From Rhizobium sp. L51/94 (lineage in GTDB: Bacteria; Pseudomonadota; Alphaproteobacteria; Rhizobiales; Rhizobiaceae): 64,000 nt of DNA. Of the stretch, positions 9,231 through 18,645 are shown in pieces; within the stretch, counting starts at the first letter, position 1, and every line of letters starts with the position of its first letter. A program made the position numbers and the translations under genes. Under the pieces are notes generated by a model. The model worked only from the letters and a program-made list of their open reading frames with translations. It made no database searches and was not told where the DNA came from. The stretch covers positions 924,001 through 988,000 of the forward strand of contig NZ_CP072141.1 of assembly GCF_019355555.1 (NCBI RefSeq), read 5' to 3'.

Positions 9231-10679
9231 ATGGCAGACGTATCGACGCGGCAAAAGACCGATCTCGCAGAAGCACCGAAAGCACGGTCGCTGCTGCTTG
9301 CACTGCTGGTCGCCGGCGCGTTCTTCATGGAAAACCTCGATGGCACGGTGATCGCCACTGCCCTGCCGCAGATGGCCACGTCCTTTGGCGTACGGCCCGT
9401 CGATCTCAATATCGGCATGAGCGCCTACCTGTTGACGCTCGGCATCTTCATTCCCATCAGCGGCTGGATCAGCGACCGGTTTGGCGCACGGCTGGTGTTC
9501 TCGTCTGCCGTGGTCGTCTTCACGCTGGCATCCGTTCTCTGCGGATTTGCGGAGGGCATCGGGACGTTCGTTGCCATGCGGATCCTGCAAGGTATCGGCG
9601 GTGCGATGATGGTGCCGGTGGGCCGGTTGCTTGTGCTCAACAACACGCCGAAAGAAAAGCTGATTTCGGCCATCGCGACGATTACCTGGCCTGCGCTGGT
9701 GGCCCCCGTGCTCGGCCCGCCGCTTGGCGGGTTCCTCACCGATCATGCCAGCTGGCGCTGGATCTTCTTCCTCAATCTGCCGCTCGGCATCCTTGCCTTC
9801 GTCTTTGCCCTGATTCTGATTCCCAAGGGGCAGCATCAGGAGAAGCGGCCCTTCGACTGGACCGGCTTCGTCGCCAGCGGTTTTGGCCTGGCGTCTGTGA
9901 TGTATGGTCTGGAACTGATTGGTCGAGCAAAGCCGGAATGGCTGTCAGCAGGCACCTATCTGGCGGTAGGACTTGTTCTGCTGACCGTGGCAATTCTCCA
10001 CTTCCGTCGTAGCGCCCACCCGCTGATCGATTTTTCAGGCCTGAGCAAGCCGACATTTGCCGTCGCCTTGTGGGGGGGCTCGCTGTTTCGCATGGCGATC
10101 GGCGCGGTGCCGTTTTTGCTGCCGCTGATGTTCCAGGTCGGGTTCGGGCTTGGTGCCTTCGAGGCGGGGATGATGACGCTTGCGGTCTTTGCCGGCAATC
10201 TCCTGATAAAGCCCGCAACGACGCCGATCTTGCGACGATACGGCTTCCGCCGTGTGCTGCTGGTCAACGGCATCCTCAATGCGCTCTTCATCGCAGCCTG
10301 CGCGCTGTTCTCGCCGACATCGTCGTTGGCGTTTATCATCCCCGTGCTGTTTATCGGCGGGATGTGCCGCTCGATGCATTTCTCGGCTCTCAATACCATC
10401 GCCTTCGCAGATATTCCCAAGCCGCAGATGACTGGCGCCAACACGCTGTTCAGCACCGCCTTCCAGCTGACGATGGGCATGGGCATTGCACTCGGTGCCA
10501 TCGGTATTCGCATCGGTCAGGTCTTGGCACCCCCGCTGGGTCTGGCCCTGCCGGCCATCGAGTTCCGCCTTGCCTTCGTCCTGCTTGGTCTCGTGGCGCT
10601 GTTGGCCACCGTCGACTGCTGGCGTCTCGCTCCCGATGCCGGGGCAAATGTTTCCAGGAAACCGGCGCAGGGCAAGTGA
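9231..10679 (+). CDS. MFS transporter, DHA2 family
   Basis: Second multidrug-type major facilitator, 482 residues. It has a typical ENLDGTVIATALPQM first helix, loop motif SDRFGARLVF, and GPPLGGFLTDHASWRWIFFLNLPLG in helix 5. A GGAG ribosome site lies seven bases before the ATG. It resembles the preceding MFS gene only at family level, so this looks like an old paralogous pair rather than a recent duplication. Both could be co-transcribed. No adjacent TetR/MarR regulator or membrane-fusion (EmrA) gene is seen. Confidence 0.88.
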   Translation: MADVSTRQKTDLAEAPKARSLLLALLVAGAFFMENLDGTVIATALPQMATSFGVRPVDLNIGMSAYLLTLGIFIPISGWISDRFGARLVFSSAVVVFTLASVLCGFAEGIGTFVAMRILQGIGGAMMVPVGRLLVLNNTPKEKLISAIATITWPALVAPVLGPPLGGFLTDHASWRWIFFLNLPLGILAFVFALILIPKGQHQEKRPFDWTGFVASGFGLASVMYGLELIGRAKPEWLSAGTYLAVGLVLLTVAILHFRRSAHPLIDFSGLSKPTFAVALWGGSLFRMAIGAVPFLLPLMFQVGFGLGAFEAGMMTLAVFAGNLLIKPATTPILRRYGFRRVLLVNGILNALFIAACALFSPTSSLAFIIPVLFIGGMCRSMHFSALNTIAFADIPKPQMTGANTLFSTAFQLTMGMGIALGAIGIRIGQVLAPPLGLALPAIEFRLAFVLLGLVALLATVDCWRLAPDAGANVSRKPAQGK

Positions 10680-10820
10680 CGATCGCTATGTGCCCTGTCG
10701 TTGCCGGCACCGAAGATAATCGGATGATAATTGCTGCGCCGTCGCTCGGAACAAGCCTGCGGCAAGCTTGCGGGCGATAGGGTCCGCCACCGATCAGTTC
10801 ACGCCGAAATCTCTGGACGC

Positions 10821-11144
10821 ATGATGAAAAGCCACCACCGTCTGCTCGCCATCTTGAGCGTTGCCATCTCCTTGTCCGCCTGCGTAGATCATATCGGCAA
10901 ACCCCTCCTGCTGCCGGTCGGTACCCCGGCGCAGTTTCCCGGGGTGGTGCATGTCATGTGCGTTGGCGATGCCGACGCTGCCTACGACCGGCAGAAGGAA
11001 GAATTTGCCTACCGCGCCCGCATGAATGGCCCAGGAGTGTTGCCAAGCGAGGTGCCGGCCCAGGAAAGCCAGGCAGAGGCTGCGGCACGCATGAAATATA
11101 TGTCCTGCGTCTCGAGCCAGGGATACCGCGCCGTCTTTAACTGA
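10821..11144 (+). CDS. Small predicted lipoprotein
   Basis: Hypothetical 107-residue exported protein. The N-terminus has basic residues, a hydrophobic stretch and a lipobox LSAC, so processing by signal peptidase II and lipid attachment at that Cys is expected. The mature part contains two further Cys residues (VMCVGD and YMSCVSS), which could form a disulfide in the periplasm. The ATG at 10821 gives a proper signal peptide; the frame is open upstream from 10731. I do not recognise the family. Confidence 0.7.
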   Translation: MMKSHHRLLAILSVAISLSACVDHIGKPLLLPVGTPAQFPGVVHVMCVGDADAAYDRQKEEFAYRARMNGPGVLPSEVPAQESQAEAAARMKYMSCVSSQGYRAVFN

Positions 11145-11171
11145 CGCCTGTGGCTGGAGGCACGCTCAGGT

Positions 11172-12719
11172 TCACGAGAGTGGATTTGCCGGAAAGCGCA
11201 TGGTGAATGCGGTTCCGTTCGCATTCTCATAGGAAAAAGTACCATTGATCTGGGCAACGAAACCAGTGATCAGCCGGCTGCCCATGCCCTTGTGCGTCAG
11301 TTCCGGATCGATGCCGGGCCCATCGTCACGCACTGTCAGAACTGCCATACCGTCGCTTTCGCTTTCCAGTTCCACAACGAGATGCCCGTCGGAGCGGCCG
11401 ATAAAGGCGTATTTGAAGGCGTTTGAGACCACCTCGTTGATGATCATGCCGATAGGGAGAGCCTGGTCACGGTCCACGGAAATTGAGGTAAGCCGTGTTT
11501 CGATCGTGACCGCCGCGTCGTAGGAGGCGGCGATCTCCCCGACCAGTCGCTCCGTATAGGGGGCGACATCGACACGGTCGAACTGGTCCGTCTGGTAGAT
11601 CTGTTCGTGAACCGCAATCATGGCTGCGATCCGCCGTTCCATATCGCCGCGCGCCTCCTTGGAGATAGGCTGAAGGCGGATCAGCGCCGATACGGCCTGC
11701 AGGTTGTTCTTCACGCGATGATGAATTTCCCGGAACAGAAACTGGTTGCGCTCCAGCAGCCGCTCGAGAACGGCGTTGCGTTCGGCAAAGGCATTCAACA
11801 AGGCGACAATCCAGATGGCGCTTGCGATGATCATCAGGATGATCGGCAGCCCGAAGATGAGTTGCGTGTCGAGGCCTGACCAGAACATCTGCAACGTCTG
11901 CGCGGTATCTATACCCGCAGTGGCGATCAGCGGCCATCCATCCACATGCCAGTAACCGACGATCCGCGCCACGCCATCCACCGGCGAGGCGCCGCTGCGA
12001 TAATAGCCTTGCGGACTTTTCGGGAGGTGGACCGTGAAAAGCGGAGTCTGGCTGAAATCCATCGGCTTGTCGAAGGTCGGGTGGCGCGCCACCAGCCATC
12101 CGTCGGAGCGGATCACGCCGACGCTCGATTTCGGTCCGAGTTCCATGGAGTTCCAGAACTCGTCGAGCTTCTCGGTCGGAATGGCAATGCTCGCCACGCC
12201 GTGGAACTGCCCGTCGCGCTCGATGCGTCTTGCAATGATGAAAACCTGCTTCCCACTCAGCCGCTCCTGCAACTGCTCGGAAATGACCACTTCCCGACCG
12301 GCCTTCAACTGCTGGAAATACTCGCGATCGGCCACCGTGATGCCCGTTGCCTGCCGTACGCTCGAAAGACGCAGCGCGCCGTTTTGATCGTAGACGGAAT
12401 ATTGAAACCCGGAGGGCAGATCACCAACCGCCTGCGAGATGTCGGAAATCGTATTGGCGTTGGACTCGATCGGCTGTTCGTCGAGCTTTGCATCGATGCG
12501 CCTCAGCGCCTGGTCGCTGGCTTCAATCATCCATTGCAGATGAGCGGCAACCACGTGGGCAGAGGATTGCGCCCGAGCTTCGCCGGCCGCTATCGTGGCC
12601 TTGTAGTTTTGCCAGATCATGAGGCCGGAGAGGCTCAGGACGGCAACAAGAAACAGGCTGACGAGCACTACGGCCGACTTTGACGTCAACCGAGCTATCC
12701 GTCGCTCAGGACCATCCAC
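11172..12719 (-). CDS. Sensor histidine kinase (HisKA_2 type) with extracellular sensor
   Basis: Membrane sensor kinase of about 515 residues. A first transmembrane helix (VVLVSLFLVAVLSLSGLMIW) is followed by a roughly 230-residue extracytoplasmic region with PAS-like/dCache features (ISDISQAVGDLPSGFQ, RDGQFHGVASIAIP), a second helix near residues 280-305 (GLPIILMIIASAIWIVALL), the HisKA_2 phosphoacceptor box FREIHHRVKNNLQ, and an ATPase domain with NEVVSNAFKYAF and DDGPGID. The GTG at 12719 is my preferred start, with GGGGAGA upstream; the frame continues further without a better site. No response regulator is adjacent, so the partner is unknown. Confidence 0.88.
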   Translation of the reverse strand: MDGPERRIARLTSKSAVVLVSLFLVAVLSLSGLMIWQNYKATIAAGEARAQSSAHVVAAHLQWMIEASDQALRRIDAKLDEQPIESNANTISDISQAVGDLPSGFQYSVYDQNGALRLSSVRQATGITVADREYFQQLKAGREVVISEQLQERLSGKQVFIIARRIERDGQFHGVASIAIPTEKLDEFWNSMELGPKSSVGVIRSDGWLVARHPTFDKPMDFSQTPLFTVHLPKSPQGYYRSGASPVDGVARIVGYWHVDGWPLIATAGIDTAQTLQMFWSGLDTQLIFGLPIILMIIASAIWIVALLNAFAERNAVLERLLERNQFLFREIHHRVKNNLQAVSALIRLQPISKEARGDMERRIAAMIAVHEQIYQTDQFDRVDVAPYTERLVGEIAASYDAAVTIETRLTSISVDRDQALPIGMIINEVVSNAFKYAFIGRSDGHLVVELESESDGMAVLTVRDDGPGIDPELTHKGMGSRLITGFVAQINGTFSYENANGTAFTMRFPANPLS

Positions 12720-12793
12720 TCCGCGAAATCTCCCCGTGCAAATCGCTTGCTGGAACGTTCTAACACGCGACGTCACAGGGCTGGAAGAGCAAG

Positions 12794-13069
12794 TTAAGTT
12801 GAAACATGTTTGAAGTTCTGGCCGCCTTTGCCAACCTGGCGATGACGCCACGCCTTGGCAGACGCCAAGGTTAGAAAGCGGAAAATCGACCGGCGGCGGG
12901 CACCTCTTCGAAGCGCGAATGCGGCGAAGGATATCATGACGATGTACCAGCAAAGGATAATGGCAAACAGATCGAAATGCTCGTTCAGGGCGATTGCAAT
13001 GCCCGCGAAGCCGACGAATCCGCAGGCGAGGAAACCGATACCAATGAACGGGATGTTTGACAAAGTCAT
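12794..13069 (-). CDS. Small membrane protein upstream of the sensor kinase
   Basis: Hypothetical 91-residue protein with two hydrophobic helices (FIGIGFLACGFVGFAGIAIAL and LFAIILCWYIVMISFAAFAL), followed by a very basic cytoplasmic tail (RRGARRRS). TTGAGGAG lies about eight bases before the ATG, which is a strong ribosome site and the main reason for calling it. It lies 74 bases upstream of the kinase gene on the same strand, so the two may be co-transcribed. No family recognised; an accessory or modulatory role for the kinase is only a guess. Confidence 0.68.
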   Translation of the reverse strand: MTLSNIPFIGIGFLACGFVGFAGIAIALNEHFDLFAIILCWYIVMISFAAFALRRGARRRSIFRFLTLASAKAWRHRQVGKGGQNFKHVST

Positions 13070-13207
13070 AATGAGAACTCCTCAAGACTGTAGTAAGGAA
13101 ACGCTTGCATCCTGAGGTAGTTCGATGTGGTCTGCTTTCTTGGTAAGTAAAGAGTAAACAGGCGAGCGTCCAAAGCTGCGTCTTTGGTTGTCAAGTTGCC
13201 ACCAGAG

Positions 13208-13234
13208 AAGGGCCAATTTTGGATACTGGCCCTT
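13208..13234 (-). terminator. Hairpin after tmm
   Basis: AAGGGCCA and TGGCCCTT form perfect 8-bp arms separated by 11 bases. On the minus strand the hairpin lies about 30 bases past the tmm stop and is followed by a pyrimidine-rich CTTCTCT, so it may terminate the dmm-tmm transcript. A second small repeat CCAAAG / CTTTGG lies at 13170-13187. Confidence 0.45.
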
Positions 13235-13263
13235 CCTGAAATCAGCAGATTTCGTGGGGCAAC

Positions 13264-14601
13264 CTAGTTCCGCAGATACGCTTCGAGGCTGTCGTCCATG
13301 GCCTCGATCCAGGGCGTGTGGTGCTTCGGGGCCATATTTCCGGTCATCAGCGAGCGATAGCCGTTGTCACGGAAGCTCATGATGCTTTCTGCCTTGTGAT
13401 GCTCCCATTCCATGAAAGTCCGGTTGACGCCCTCGATATCGAAATCGGGGTAATCTGTGGCGGCAAGCAGCTCCTTGACGTAGTCGCCCTGGAACCAGAT
13501 CATCTGCTCGGCGTCCTCGAGCCCTTCCTCGCGGGCACGCCATGTGTCGAAATGTGCTTTCATCCCGTCTGCGTCCGGCAATGCGATGCGGCCGAGGATA
13601 ATGTCGCGAGCGTACCAGGCCTGCGCGTCGAACATGTTGAACGTGTAGAACTGGTCCTGCATGCCGATGTAGAAGAGCTGCGGGTTTTTTTCATAGACGA
13701 TGCCGTTGTAGAGATCGTCGGCCCACAGGCGGTTTGCAGTCTTCAGGCGCAGGCTGTCGGGCAGGAACGGAAAATGGTGTAGGTAGCCGGTGCATAGGAT
13801 CAGCGCGTCGACTTCCTTCGTGGTGCCGTCCTTGAAATGTGCTGTCTTGCCGTCCAGCCTCTGTAGCAGCGGCCTCTCTTCGAAACGCTGCGGCCACGCA
13901 AAGCCGATGGGCTTGCTGCGATAGCTGACGGTGACCGATTTGGCGCCATATTTCCAGCACTGCGAGCCGATGTCCTCGGCCGAATAGCTGCGACCGACGA
14001 TGAGGATATCCTTGTCCTTGAACTCCAGCGCATCGCGAAAGTCATGGGCATGCATGACACGACCGCCGAAGCTGGCGACCCCCTCGAAATAGGGAACATT
14101 AGGCGTCGAGAAATGGCCTGATGCCACCACGACATAGTCGAAGACCTCGTCATACATCCGGTCGTTGACGCGGTCATGGGCTGTCACCGTGAATTTTTTA
14201 CTCACCTCGTCGAAGGTCACCATCCGCACGGGCGTGCTGAAACGCACCCAGTCGCGGACGCCGGCTTTCTCTACGCGACCCTTGATATAGTCCCAGAGCA
14301 CGGCGCGCGGCGGGTATGAGGCGATAGGCTTGCCGAAGTGTTCCTCGAAGGAATAATCGGCAAACTCCAGGCATTCCTTCGGGCCGTTCGACCATAGATA
14401 GCGGTACATGCTGCCGTGCACCGGTTCGCCATATTCGTCGAGCCCGGTGCGCCAGGTGTAGTTCCACAAGCCGCCCCAATCCGCCTGCTTCTCGAAGCAG
14501 ACGACTTCGGGGATTTCTGCGCCTTTCGCTGCGGCCGATTGGAACGCTCTCAGTTGCGCCAGTCCCGATGGTCCGGCGCCGATCACGGCAACTCTCGTCA
14601 T
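13264..14601 (-). CDS. tmm: Trimethylamine monooxygenase (flavin-containing monooxygenase)
   Basis: Class B flavoprotein converting trimethylamine to trimethylamine N-oxide with NADPH and O2. The length of 445 residues matches bacterial Tmm. The FAD motif GAGPSG starts at residue 8; the NADPH motif reads [13 protein letters not shown]. Segments I recognise as characteristic of Tmm rather than general FMOs are [56 protein letters not shown] and MAPKHHTPW near the C-terminus. It is the last gene of a five-gene minus-strand run, 45 bases after dmmC, which supports a role in methylated-amine use. Confidence 0.93.
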   Translation of the reverse strand: MTRVAVIGAGPSGLAQLRAFQSAAAKGAEIPEVVCFEKQADWGGLWNYTWRTGLDEYGEPVHGSMYRYLWSNGPKECLEFADYSFEEHFGKPIASYPPRAVLWDYIKGRVEKAGVRDWVRFSTPVRMVTFDEVSKKFTVTAHDRVNDRMYDEVFDYVVVASGHFSTPNVPYFEGVASFGGRVMHAHDFRDALEFKDKDILIVGRSYSAEDIGSQCWKYGAKSVTVSYRSKPIGFAWPQRFEERPLLQRLDGKTAHFKDGTTKEVDALILCTGYLHHFPFLPDSLRLKTANRLWADDLYNGIVYEKNPQLFYIGMQDQFYTFNMFDAQAWYARDIILGRIALPDADGMKAHFDTWRAREEGLEDAEQMIWFQGDYVKELLAATDYPDFDIEGVNRTFMEWEHHKAESIMSFRDNGYRSLMTGNMAPKHHTPWIEAMDDSLEAYLRN

Positions 14602-14646
14602 GTCAGTTCCCTCATTTTTATTGATCTGCTTGGTATGATCGGTCGG

Positions 14647-15687
14647 TCAGTCCGGAAAAATGCCCGGGCTGGTCGGCGCTCCGTCATCGTAGGTGCTGAG
14701 CCAGTCGATCATGATCGGGCGATTGCGCGTCAGACCCTTGTAGTCGACGATCTCGGGCGGCAGGCTCGCCAGCACACGCGGCAGGCGGCGTGCCCATTTA
14801 GGCACGGTGACCAGTTCATCGAGGCTGATGAGATAGCAGCGGATCACGAACAGGATGGCGTTAGAGCGGGGCAGGCGCCAGAGGCTCTGCAGCTCGACGC
14901 GAAGATGCATTTTCCGGCCGACGTTTTCCGGCGTGACCGTCAGGCGGTCAGGCCCCCATTTGTGGTAATTCTCCGGGCTGGTGTCGAGGCGCGGGTTGAC
15001 CGTCATCGTCCAGTTCAGCCGCCGCGTCGGCTTGCCCTGCTGCAGGTTCAGGAGGAACTTCAGCGCCCGCTCGAAGACGCCGATCTGGTGGGCCAGCGGC
15101 ACCGGGCCATGCCATTCCATGAAGTTCATGCCGATGTCGAAATCGAGCGACCAGTCGGCCTGCGTCGTGACCATGCCGGCATCCATCCAGAGATTGCCGT
15201 CGCGCTGATCGACAATGCAGAAATCGCCCTGCGCCTGGCGGGTGATATATTCCATCGGCTGATAGGGGAGGGTCGAGGCATCGCCGAAGGTGAAGCTGTC
15301 ATCGATGCCGAGCGGCCGATTTATCCAGCGCCACTTGTCACCGTCTTTGGTGAGGGAGAAATGCTCCGGATAATCGGAGGCCTGGTGCTCCATGATCAGT
15401 TCCAGCGTATCCCACTGGGCCGTCATCATATGCGGCAGTGCCTGGCACCGCAGCGGATCCTCCTTCAGCACCAGCGCCCGGTCATGCATCTCGGCGACGT
15501 AATGTTCGTCGACGTCGATCAGGTTTTCAAAGACGCTATTGGCCGGCCCTCGCACGTGCGGTTCCATGTTGACCGCGTACATGTAGGCGTCCCGGTCGAA
15601 GGGAAATGGAAATCGGCGAATGTTTTCCGGGCTGTTGCGAAAGGTGAAATCGTCCCGGAATGTTTCCTGCCTGAACTTGATGGTCAT
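14647..15687 (-). CDS. dmmC: Dimethylamine monooxygenase subunit, DUF3445 / HODM alpha-like
   Basis: 346-residue protein of the DUF3445 family (heme-dependent oxidative N-demethylase alpha-subunit-like). It should be the oxygen-activating subunit that demethylates dimethylamine to methylamine plus formaldehyde. Recognisable segments are FRNSPENIRRFPFPFDRDAY, IDEHY-like DVDEHYVAEM and the C-terminal RSNAILFVIRCYL. It sits third after dmmA and the reductase, so the operon order is D-A-B-C as I recall for the Ruegeria dmmDABC cluster. The letter assignment rests on that order. The gap to the reductase is 21 bases. Confidence 0.82.
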   Translation of the reverse strand: MTIKFRQETFRDDFTFRNSPENIRRFPFPFDRDAYMYAVNMEPHVRGPANSVFENLIDVDEHYVAEMHDRALVLKEDPLRCQALPHMMTAQWDTLELIMEHQASDYPEHFSLTKDGDKWRWINRPLGIDDSFTFGDASTLPYQPMEYITRQAQGDFCIVDQRDGNLWMDAGMVTTQADWSLDFDIGMNFMEWHGPVPLAHQIGVFERALKFLLNLQQGKPTRRLNWTMTVNPRLDTSPENYHKWGPDRLTVTPENVGRKMHLRVELQSLWRLPRSNAILFVIRCYLISLDELVTVPKWARRLPRVLASLPPEIVDYKGLTRNRPIMIDWLSTYDDGAPTSPGIFPD

Positions 15688-15708
15688 CCGTCCGATCCTT
15701 CCTCGAGG

Positions 15709-16674
15709 CTAAAGTTGAAGCAACAGTTGCTGGCCCTTGAAGCGCGACACGCAGATCATGATTTTCCGCCCCTCGGCCTTTTCCGCGTCCGAGAGGTAGA
15801 CGTCGTTGTGCTCGAGTTCGCCATCGCTGGAGAGGACGACGGTTTCGCACTGCCCGCAGGCCCCGCCGCGGCACATGTAGGGCGCCTCGCAGCCAGCAGC
15901 CTCCACCGCCTCGAGGATGCTCTGATGCTCACCGACCGTGATCGCCCGATCTGCCTTTGCCAGCATCACCTGGAACGGCAGGCCGGCAGGAGGTGCAAGA
16001 AAGCGCTCCGCATGCAGGTTTTCCTTCGGCCAGCCGGCCTCCAGCGCCGTCAGCAGCACACCGTCGATCATGCCGGAGGGTCCGCAGACATAGAGATGCG
16101 TGCCGAGAGGCTGGTTATCGACGATCGTCTCCACCGGAATGAGTCTTTTCTCGTCGTCGAAGTAGAGTTTGACCTTGCGCGGTCCGTAGCGCTCAAGCAG
16201 TTGCTGCCAGAAGGCACCGTGTTCGCGAGAGCGCATGGCATAGTGCAGTTCGAAGGCGGCGTTATCGCGCGTAAACTGCTCCATCATCGCCAGAAACGGC
16301 GTGATGCCGATGCCGCCGGCAAACAGGATATGCTTGCGGCCGCGATGATCGACGGGAAAGAGGTTGACCGGCTGGCTGATCGTGAGCTGGTCGCCTACGC
16401 GAAGCCTGTCGTGGAGAAACGCCGAGCCGCCGCGCGAATTGGCTACCCGCAGCACGCTGATTTCATACCCTGATGTATCGTCCGGTGACGACATCAGCGA
16501 ATAGGGATTGCGCCGCAGCTGCTCGCCGTCGTTCATTGAGACGACAATATGCGAACCGCCCGAAAACACCGGCAAAGGGGCGCCGTCGGGCCGCTCCAGC
16601 CGGAAGGTTTTGACCGCTGCCGCCACCTGCGTCACGGCTGTCACTTGGACGGTCATCTCTGTGTTGATGCTCAC
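15709..16674 (-). CDS. dmmB: Dimethylamine monooxygenase reductase subunit (flavin / 2Fe-2S)
   Basis: 321-residue electron-transfer subunit of the phthalate-dioxygenase-reductase/VanB type. An N-terminal flavin domain (RRNPYSLMSSP), an NAD-binding domain (LFAGGIGITPFLAMM, YVCGPSGMIDGV) and a C-terminal plant-type ferredoxin with CRGGACGQC plus a downstream Cys (MICVSRF) are visible. It should pass electrons from NAD(P)H to the DUF3445 subunit. I use the GTG at 16674, whose first bases overlap the dmmA stop (GTGA); an ATG six codons later is an alternative. Confidence 0.88.
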   Translation of the reverse strand: MSINTEMTVQVTAVTQVAAAVKTFRLERPDGAPLPVFSGGSHIVVSMNDGEQLRRNPYSLMSSPDDTSGYEISVLRVANSRGGSAFLHDRLRVGDQLTISQPVNLFPVDHRGRKHILFAGGIGITPFLAMMEQFTRDNAAFELHYAMRSREHGAFWQQLLERYGPRKVKLYFDDEKRLIPVETIVDNQPLGTHLYVCGPSGMIDGVLLTALEAGWPKENLHAERFLAPPAGLPFQVMLAKADRAITVGEHQSILEAVEAAGCEAPYMCRGGACGQCETVVLSSDGELEHNDVYLSDAEKAEGRKIMICVSRFKGQQLLLQL

Positions 16675-17276
16675 AGGAAAATTTCCTCCGGCTCCGGTGC
16701 AGTGCCCGGCTCTTCGGCATCGACGTTGACGCCCTGGAAAGCGCCGAGCCGTCGCGAATAATGGTCGCGAACGAGAAGCTTCAGGCCGCAGTGCGAGCAG
16801 ACGAAGGGCGTCGTGGTGACGTTGTCGGTCACGCCCTTGCAATGGACGCACTGCACACGCCGGGCCAGCGATCCCCGATGCTCCGTCCTCAGCGAGTTGA
16901 AGTCGACGCCGAAATCGAGGGCCACCTGGATCGCCTGACCAATAAAGCCTTCCGTCCCGGCGATGTAGATCCGCATCCCCATGGTCGCATTGTCGAGGCA
17001 GACGCGAAGACGCCCCAGCAGCGGCTGCAAGCCGGCGGCCGTCCAGGTGACGTCGGCGCCAAGTGCTGCGAGATCGGCGACGTGGCTCTGGCCAGCCGAG
17101 CCACCCGGCAGATAAAGGATTTCGGCCCTCGGTAGAAATGCCCCGCCATCGCTCCCGGCGCGATCGAGAAGAGCCAATGCGCCTTCGCCCTCAAGCACAA
17201 AGAGGTGGCGCTTCGCATGGGGGTCGATGTCGAGCCCCTTATATTCCGGTCTGCTCTTGATCCCTGCAACCAGCAT
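16671..17276 (-). CDS. dmmA: Dimethylamine monooxygenase subunit DmmA
   Basis: 201-residue protein with the DmmA architecture: an N-terminal alpha/beta region (RHLFVLEGEGALALLDR) and a C-terminal metal-binding ribbon with two CxxC pairs, CVHCKG and CSHCG, then LKLLVRDHYSRRLGAF. The cysteines probably bind zinc or iron. It is required with DmmB and DmmC for dimethylamine oxidation in the Ruegeria system as I recall it. It starts 12 bases after dmmD and overlaps dmmB by four bases. Confidence 0.85.
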   Translation of the reverse strand: MLVAGIKSRPEYKGLDIDPHAKRHLFVLEGEGALALLDRAGSDGGAFLPRAEILYLPGGSAGQSHVADLAALGADVTWTAAGLQPLLGRLRVCLDNATMGMRIYIAGTEGFIGQAIQVALDFGVDFNSLRTEHRGSLARRVQCVHCKGVTDNVTTTPFVCSHCGLKLLVRDHYSRRLGAFQGVNVDAEEPGTAPEPEEIFL

Positions 17277-17288
17277 CGGGCTCGCCCC

Positions 17289-18422
17289 TCAATCTTTCGC
17301 CGTCCGCTTCTTTTTCTCCGGATCGTCGAAGGTGATGGTGTGGGCAATCGCCGGCGCATTGACAGTCTTGCCCTTGACCTCGAGCTTCACGCCCTGCGAC
17401 GCATAAGGCACTTCGACGCGCATGATCGCCATGGATCGGTTGGTCAGCTTGGAATAGCTGGGGCAGGTTATGACCCCGACCTTGCGACCGTCGGCCCAGA
17501 CCTCGTCGCCGAGATCGGTCGGGCCATCCGCATCGACCAGCAGGCCGAAAATCTTGAACCTCTCCTTGCCCTTGAGACGCGCATGCTCCTCGGCGCCTCG
17601 AAAGCCCACCTTGCCGGGGCTGACGGTGAAATCGAGCCCCAGCTCCCACAGGCTGTCGCCCGGCTGCTCATTGTCGAACGGGTACATCTGCGAATTGTCG
17701 TAGGGGAAGAACAGCAGGTAGCTTTCGACACGCAGCATGTCGAGAACACTAAAGCAGCAGGGGATGATGCCCATCTCCTTGCCCTCGTCGACGATCCGGT
17801 CCCAGATCATCCCGGCATCCTGTCCGCGAACGAAAAGCTCATAGCCCCGTTCGCCGGTATAGCCGGTGCGAGAGATCATCACGGGCGCCCCGAACAGCGT
17901 CGTCTGCATGTGGTGAAAGTATTTGAGCTCGCGGATGCCCGGCACATATTTCGACAGGTAGTCGACGGCAAGCGGCCCCTGCAGCGACAGGTCGTGGAGG
18001 TCGTCGTCGAACAGCACAGCGCAATTGCGGCCTGCGGCCTGTTTCGTGATCTCCTCGTGACCGGTTCCCGAACCGTGCACCAGCATCCAGGAGTTCGGGC
18101 CGGTGCGATAGACGATACAGTCGTCTGTGAAATGGCCGCGATCGTTGAGCATGCAGGCATAGACCGAGCGGCCCGGATAGATTTTGCTCATGTCGCGGGT
18201 GGTGATGTATTCTAGCACTGCAATCGCGTGCGGACCGACGAGGTGGACCTTCTTCAGTCCCGACACATCCATGAGGCCCGCCTTTGTGCGGATGGCGATG
18301 TGTTCCTCGTAGATATCCTTGTCGTAGGTCCAGGCGGTTCCCATGCCGCTCCAGTCCTCGAGCTTGGATCCGAGCGCCCGATGCCGGTCCGCGAGCGCAG
18401 AAAATCGCCAACTCAAAGCCAT
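17289..18422 (-). CDS. dmmD: GcvT-like folate-binding protein, first gene of the dmm-tmm operon
   Basis: 377-residue protein of the GcvT/aminomethyltransferase superfamily, expected to bind tetrahydrofolate and probably to capture the formaldehyde released by demethylation. Visible features are GLMDVSGLKKVHLVGP, LNDRGHFTDDCIVYR and the RTGYTGERGYELF motif. In Ruegeria, an extra gene dmmD precedes dmmABC and is needed for growth on methylated amines; I infer that this is its equivalent from order and operon position. I chose the ATG at 18422 because AGGGG lies seven bases upstream; an ATG at 18437 is also in frame. The substrate is not directly shown. Confidence 0.8.
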   Translation of the reverse strand: MALSWRFSALADRHRALGSKLEDWSGMGTAWTYDKDIYEEHIAIRTKAGLMDVSGLKKVHLVGPHAIAVLEYITTRDMSKIYPGRSVYACMLNDRGHFTDDCIVYRTGPNSWMLVHGSGTGHEEITKQAAGRNCAVLFDDDLHDLSLQGPLAVDYLSKYVPGIRELKYFHHMQTTLFGAPVMISRTGYTGERGYELFVRGQDAGMIWDRIVDEGKEMGIIPCCFSVLDMLRVESYLLFFPYDNSQMYPFDNEQPGDSLWELGLDFTVSPGKVGFRGAEEHARLKGKERFKIFGLLVDADGPTDLGDEVWADGRKVGVITCPSYSKLTNRSMAIMRVEVPYASQGVKLEVKGKTVNAPAIAHTITFDDPEKKKRTAKD

Positions 18423-18437
18423 GCCATTCCCCTTCAA

Positions 18438-18457
18438 TATTTCACTATGTGGAAATA
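18438..18457. promoter_or_regulatory. Putative operator in front of the dmm-tmm operon
   Basis: TATTTCACTATGTGGAAATA has outer arms TATTTC / GAAATA and a partly symmetrical core. It lies just downstream of the predicted start of transcription on the minus strand, where a repressor would block elongation. A similar TTCACTATG element with an A-rich right arm occurs at 48344-48362, in front of tdm and the APC permease. Confidence 0.55.
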
Positions 18458-18467
18458 ATTATTCCTG

Positions 18468-18495
18468 ATTATATGTGTGTGGACGCGAACGGCAA
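18468..18495 (-). promoter_or_regulatory. Sigma-70-like promoter of the dmm-tmm operon
   Basis: On the minus strand TTGCCG (18490-18495) is followed after 16 bases by a perfect TATAAT (18468-18473). Transcription would start near 18461, immediately ahead of the putative operator and about 40 bases before the dmmD start. Confidence 0.6.
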
Positions 18496-18645
18496 GGGTA
18501 ATCTGGACACCCCGCGAGACAATGTTGGAGCTATCGTGGGAAACCACCTGCTGGCGGATTGCTGTCGTGCTCAGGCGATCTCAACTTTTTTGGCTGGCAT
18601 AAAGTGCTATTGAAGGTCGATCGCAGATTGGATGGAAACCAGCGC

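Noticed and set aside
14416..16473. 685-codon open frame on the plus strand
   Set aside because: It lies wholly opposite tmm, dmmC and dmmB, which have clear motifs, and its translation resembles no family. Long antisense frames are common in GC-rich genomes.
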